Source: DATBIS01 sp036556805 (GTDB lineage Bacteria > Actinomycetota > UBA4738 > HRBIN12). Taken from it: a DNA stretch of 8,257 bases. Location: assembly GCA_036556805.1 (NCBI GenBank), contig DATBIS010000131.1, positions 1 to 8,257 on the forward strand, written 5' to 3'. Of the stretch, positions 5,892-8,257 are shown piece by piece. How positions within the stretch are numbered: position 1 is the stretch's first letter; each line of letters opens with the position of its first letter. The position numbers were made by a program, and so were the translations under genes. The notes beneath the pieces were generated by a model. That model was not told where the DNA came from and did not search any database. It saw only the letters and a list, made by a program, of their open reading frames with translations.

Positions 5892-6127
5892 TCAGGGTCC
5901 GGCTGTTCGCTGCCCTCCGCGAGCTCGCCGGCGGCGGCGAGGTCTCCGACGTCGCGGGGGCGACGGTGGGCGAGCTCGCGGACACGTTGTCCGAGCGCTT
6001 CGGCGATCGGTTCGAACGGATCGCCGCGGTGAGCTCGTTCGTCGTGAACGGCGACCGTGCGGAGCGCTCGACGGCGATCGCCGACGGCGACGAGGTGGCG
6101 ATCCTGCCGCCGGTGTCGGGAGGCTGA
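5888..6127 (+). CDS. MoaD/ThiS-family sulfur carrier protein
   Basis: This is a 79-residue beta-grasp protein. MoaD-type signatures are the opening RVRLFAALRELAG, a central TVGELADTLSERFG helix, the VVNGD loop, and DGDEVAILPPVSGG ending in the essential Gly-Gly. In this family the terminal glycine is adenylylated and converted to a thiocarboxylate that donates sulfur, most often for molybdopterin synthesis with MoaE, but also in thiamine, cysteine or tungsten-cofactor variants. No moaE, moeB or other cofactor gene is in the window, so the acceptor pathway is open; ILPPVSGG and FAALRE favour MoaD over ThiS. The GTG start at 5888 overlaps the hydrolase TGA (GTGA), so translation is very likely coupled. 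The sulfate-reduction gene cysH near the right edge is in a different transcription unit. Confidence in the fold is high; in the exact pathway it is moderate. Confidence 0.88.
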   Translation: MIRVRLFAALRELAGGGEVSDVAGATVGELADTLSERFGDRFERIAAVSSFVVNGDRAERSTAIADGDEVAILPPVSGG

Positions 6128-6151
6128 GCGGCCTCAGGCATCGTCGAGCGG

Positions 6152-6670
6152 CTATGAGGTGAGGCGTCGGGACGCCACCGCTACGTCGAGGCGCTGGAGC
6201 GCTTCTTCCAGGCCCCGCCGGTGCTCCACGGGAATGCCTTCGACGGCGTCGAGGATCGGGGCGATCCACCACACTCCCTCGCGGAGGCGGTCGCGTCCGT
6301 ACGGGGTGAGGCGCGCGATCGGACGGCCGCTCTCGGCAACCAACGGCTCGAGCAGACCGTGAACCTCGAGCTTCGTCATGCTTCGACGAGCGGCTTGGCG
6401 CGTGACGCCGATCCCTCGGGCCACCGAGGCAGCCGAAATCGCGTACAGCTCGGCCTGGTTGAGGACCTCGAGGTGCGTGAGCGTCAGCCCCTGAACCGAC
6501 AAGACGCGATCGATGATGCGCTCGATGCGGCGATTGACGCTCCGCGTCTGCAGGAGAAGGTCCCAGCCGAGCGGGCCGATGTCGATCCAACCGGTCTCGA
6601 CCTGTCCCTCGTCGGTGGTCTCCTTCAGGGAGCGGGTCATGCCCGCTTGCATACCGTGAAGGGCCGACAT
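6152..6670 (-). CDS. MarR-family transcriptional regulator
   Basis: A 172-residue winged-helix regulator. Helices at about 30-60 (DLLLQTRSVNRRIERIIDRV) should form the dimer interface. The LTLTHLEVLNQ segment leads into the helix-turn-helix at about 77-105 (SAASVARGIGVTRQAARRSMTKL), followed by the wing GLLEPLVAESGRPIARLTPYG, a MarR hallmark. The C-terminal helices complete the dimer domain. MarR proteins are usually repressors released by small phenolic or lipophilic ligands or by oxidants; no cysteine is present, so a thiol-redox switch is unlikely. The start is chosen at ATG 6670. GGAGGT lies about 15 bases upstream, rather far, and ATGs at 6652 and 6640 are possible. The gene is divergent from the lipid kinase, and the shared control region holds four palindromes, two of them about 40-80 bp upstream of this gene. 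Autoregulation is therefore expected. Confidence 0.88.
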   Translation of the reverse strand: MSALHGMQAGMTRSLKETTDEGQVETGWIDIGPLGWDLLLQTRSVNRRIERIIDRVLSVQGLTLTHLEVLNQAELYAISAASVARGIGVTRQAARRSMTKLEVHGLLEPLVAESGRPIARLTPYGRDRLREGVWWIAPILDAVEGIPVEHRRGLEEALQRLDVAVASRRLTS

Positions 6671-6712
6671 GATCGGGCGAACGACACCTCCACACTTCTC
6701 GCACGGGTACTC

Positions 6713-6726
6713 GACAACGTGTTGTC
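6713..6726. promoter_or_regulatory. MarR operator site 1 (marR-proximal)
   Basis: GACAACGTGTTGTC is a perfect 14-bp palindrome. Its nearer edge is 42 bases before the marR start at 6670. Read on the minus strand, toward marR, it is the same 14-mer as site 4. Confidence 0.7.
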
Positions 6727-6737
6727 ATCCGCCGGAC

Positions 6738-6751
6738 GAGAACACGTTGTC
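6738..6751. promoter_or_regulatory. MarR operator site 2 (marR-distal)
   Basis: GAGAACACGTTGTC matches the consensus with one mismatch in the left half. Its centre is 25 bp from that of site 1. The 12-mer AACACGTTGTCG is shared exactly with site 4. Confidence 0.62.
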
Positions 6752-6817
6752 GAGACGCTGAACGAGAACCCCGTCCAGCCACACGGCCGACTTTCTCGGC
6801 TCTGTTTGGAGACCTAC

Positions 6818-6831
6818 GACAACTTCTTGTC
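6818..6831. promoter_or_regulatory. MarR operator site 3 (kinase-distal)
   Basis: GACAACTTCTTGTC has a perfect left half and one mismatch in the right half. Its centre is 80 bp from site 2 and 25 bp from site 4. Confidence 0.6.
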
Positions 6832-6842
6832 ACTCTTCGGCC

Positions 6843-6856
6843 GACAACACGTTGTC
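6843..6856. promoter_or_regulatory. MarR operator site 4 (kinase-proximal)
   Basis: GACAACACGTTGTC is two perfect inverted hexamers around AC. Its nearer edge lies 96 bases before the kinase ATG. Read toward the kinase it is identical to site 1 read toward marR. Confidence 0.68.
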
Positions 6857-6860
6857 GCTA

Positions 6861-6899
6861 GGCCCTCTCGGGGCCACCCCCTCCGCCAACAGGGGGCCC
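6861..6899 (+). other. Alternative hairpins upstream of the lipid kinase gene
   Basis: GGGCC at 6871-6875 can pair with GGCCC at 6861-6865 (five-base loop) or with GGCCC at 6895-6899. The second fold also includes a run of CCCCCT (6877-6882) facing AGGGGG (6891-6896). The two pairings exclude each other. If transcription starts near operator site 4, both lie in the 5' leader. In DNA this GC-rich such pairing may be chance. Confidence 0.35.
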
Positions 6900-6952
6900 G
6901 TCGAAGGGCCGAAGCGCAACCAACCAATGCCTGCCATACTCGTGGACATCCC

Positions 6953-7867
6953 ATGCGATTCCAGCGGCTGCTGCTGATCGTCAATCCCGTCGCGCGGACC
7001 TTCTCCAAGCCGGTCCTCGCGGTCATCGAGAAGGCCCTGAGCGCCGACTTCCGTCTGGAAGTCACCGAGACCAAGCAGCGCGGGCACGCCTCGGAGATCG
7101 CCCGCCAGGCGATGGACGGGGGGATCGACCTCGTCGTCGTCTTCTCGGGCGACGGCACGATCAACGAGGTCCTGAACGCCCTCGCCGGCTCCGACACCGC
7201 CCTCGGCGTGCTCCCCGGCGGCGCCACGAACATCCTCGCGCGTGCGCTCGAGCTTCCCCTCGACCCCGTGGAGGCCGCAGGCGTCCTCATCTCGAAGGCG
7301 CTCGACGACGACGCGTTCAAGCTCAACCTCGGGCGGGCCGACGGTCGCTACTTCGCCGTGAACTGCGGCGCCGGCGTGGACGCCGCCGCGATGAACCGCC
7401 TCGACGCGAAGTTCCCGAAGAAGAAGTCGAGCTTCGACCGCGCGGCGTTCCGCGCGGTCGCGTGGGAGCTGCTCGTGGGCTACGCCGGCCGGCGCGCGGA
7501 CCTCACGGTCACCGTCGACGACGCGCAGCCGCTCGCCGCGCTCTCCGTGATGGTCGGCCGGACCGATCCGTACACCTTCTACCGGGGCCGAGGCCTCCGG
7601 CTGACGCCGGAGGCCTCACTCGACGAGGGCCTCGACGTCCTCTCCGTCCGCAAACTGGCGCGACGCGCGATCCCGCGTATCGCCTGGCAGGTCTTCGGCT
7701 CGGCGCGGCACGTGCACGGACGAGACATCGACTACGTGCACGACGCCTCGCACGTGCTCATCACGAGCGAAAAGAAGTTCCCCGTCCAGGTCGACGGCGA
7801 CTCGATGGGGGACCACCACCGCCTGGAGGTCGACCTTGCGCGCGAGGCCCTCTGGGTCGTGGCCTGA
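6953..7867 (+). CDS. Diacylglycerol/lipid kinase, YegS/DgkB family
   Basis: A 304-residue protein of usual family length that should phosphorylate a lipid alcohol such as diacylglycerol using ATP at the inner membrane face. The N-terminal DAGK catalytic domain shows LLLIVNPVAR (6-15), the nucleotide-binding VVVFSGDGTINEVLNAL (61-77) with GDGT, and LGVLPGGATNILARAL (84-99), where the usual PxGTxN appears as PGGATN. The C-terminal beta-sandwich domain has FAVNCGAGVDAAAM (134-147), SLDEGLDVL (222-230), whose DEG acid is the likely catalytic base, and PVQVDGDSMG (277-286). There are no transmembrane segments, as is normal here. The ATG at 6953 is chosen because family-like sequence begins at RFQRLLLIVNP; a short GGA lies upstream. 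The open frame extends further upstream, but through the control region and antisense to marR. Divergence from marR plus shared operators suggests MarR control. The exact lipid substrate is unknown. Confidence 0.9.
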   Translation: MRFQRLLLIVNPVARTFSKPVLAVIEKALSADFRLEVTETKQRGHASEIARQAMDGGIDLVVVFSGDGTINEVLNALAGSDTALGVLPGGATNILARALELPLDPVEAAGVLISKALDDDAFKLNLGRADGRYFAVNCGAGVDAAAMNRLDAKFPKKKSSFDRAAFRAVAWELLVGYAGRRADLTVTVDDAQPLAALSVMVGRTDPYTFYRGRGLRLTPEASLDEGLDVLSVRKLARRAIPRIAWQVFGSARHVHGRDIDYVHDASHVLITSEKKFPVQVDGDSMGDHHRLEVDLAREALWVVA

Positions 7868-7882
7868 AACGCCCGACCCGAC

Positions 7883-8257
7883 CTACTCCTGCCTCGCGGC
7901 CTCCGCCTGGTGAATGCCGCACTCCCACTTCGAGAGCCCGGCCCAGCGCCCGGCCCGCTCGGGCTCGCCGGGGAACTGCATCCGCGTGCACGGCGCGCAG
8001 CCGATCGATGCGTACCCGAGGTCGTAGAGCGGGTTGTGCGGCAGGTCGTGCTCCTTCAGGTACGCCCACGTGTCGCGTCGCGTCCAGGTGGCGACGGGGT
8101 TGATCTTCAAGATGCTCCGACCCGACTCGACGTCGTAGCGATCGACGATCGGGCTCGACGCGCGCGTCGGCGACGAGTCGCGACGGAACGCGGTGACCCA
8201 GGCGTCGAGCCCTCGCAGCGCCTCGAGCATCGGTCGCACCTTGTTGATGTCGCAGCA
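7883..8257 (-). CDS. cysH: [4Fe-4S] adenylyl-sulfate (APS) reductase, C-terminal part
   Basis: The last 124 residues of a CysH-family reductase are visible, and the frame runs off the right edge. The enzyme reduces activated sulfate to sulfite with thioredoxin in assimilatory sulfate reduction. The visible segment opens with CC at the window edge (8252-8257) and has CAPC 85 residues later; this CC...CxxC set ligates a [4Fe-4S] cluster and marks the APS-using form, not the cluster-free PAPS form. RRDSSPTRAS, KINPVATWTRRDTWAYL, GYASIGCAPCTRMQFPGE and RAGRW are family signatures, and KWECGIH near the C-terminus holds the catalytic cysteine. An internal ATG at 8239 is not the start, since one of the cluster cysteines would be lost. 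It is convergent with the lipid kinase, with only 15 bp between stops and no terminator visible. The symbol is sure at family level. Confidence 0.95.
   Translation of the reverse strand, partial: CCDINKVRPMLEALRGLDAWVTAFRRDSSPTRASSPIVDRYDVESGRSILKINPVATWTRRDTWAYLKEHDLPHNPLYDLGYASIGCAPCTRMQFPGEPERAGRWAGLSKWECGIHQAEAARQE

Larger units (their letters stand above)
6671..6952. promoter_or_regulatory. Divergent marR / lipid kinase control region
   Basis: This 282-bp non-coding stretch lies between divergent start codons. It is locally less GC-rich than its neighbours. It contains four 14-bp GACAAC-N2-GTTGTC palindromes in two pairs, a degenerate half-site GAGAAC at 6764-6769, and a hairpin-rich segment at 6861-6899. 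A -10-like CATACT (6935-6940) lies 12 bases before the kinase ATG. No convincing -35/-10 pair is visible for either gene. The kinase frame is open through part of this region, but that stretch lacks coding features. Confidence 0.75.

Noticed and set aside
6221..6952. N-terminal extension of the lipid kinase back to 6221
   Set aside because: The extension is antisense to marR and crosses all four palindromes. Kinase homology begins at the ATG at 6953.
1..8257. tRNA or rRNA genes, CRISPR arrays, insertion sequences, phage or defence genes
   Set aside because: No cloverleaf-like segment, regular spacer array, transposase motif or terminal inverted repeat was seen on either strand.

Overview
The window is very GC-rich, uses GTG as well as ATG starts, and carries a GlnR-type nitrogen regulator next to a type I glutamine synthetase preceded by GlnR-box-like repeats. 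GlnR of this form belongs to Actinomycetota, so the likely source is a high-GC actinobacterium, possibly from a deep-branching or uncultured lineage. Gene density is high, and I see no rRNA, tRNA, CRISPR array or insertion sequence. The two end genes are cut by the window edges.

Layout. Positions 1-1205 (+) hold the C-terminal part of a TPR-type repeat protein. Its stop codon overlaps that of a convergent RAM-domain-only protein (1202-1774, -). Upstream on the same minus strand are an AlkA-like DNA glycosylase (1840 to about 2802, -), glutamine synthetase glnA (2715-4136, -), and the orphan response regulator glnR (4390-5049, -). glnR is divergent from an alpha/beta hydrolase (5100-5891, +), which overlaps by four bases a MoaD/ThiS-like sulfur carrier (5888-6127, +). 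A MarR-family regulator (6152-6670, -) faces them. Across a 282-bp control region is a divergent YegS/DgkB-type lipid kinase (6953-7867, +). The end of a [4Fe-4S] APS reductase, cysH (7883-8257, -), closes the window.

How the parts fit. glnR and glnA look like a self-contained nitrogen-assimilation unit. Upstream of glnA is an 11-bp-periodic triplet (GTTAC, TTAAC, GTTAC) matching the form of GlnR operators, and a stem-loop separates glnR from glnA. cysH (sulfate reduction) and the MoaD-like protein (sulfur transfer) add a sulfur theme, but they are in different transcription units.

The most striking unexplained structure is the marR/lipid-kinase control region. It holds four copies of a 14-bp palindrome of form GACAAC-N2-GTTGTC, arranged as two pairs. 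Within each pair the centres are exactly 25 bp apart, and the gene-proximal copies are identical when each is read toward its own gene. This suggests a dedicated MarR switch controlling both its own gene and a membrane-lipid kinase.
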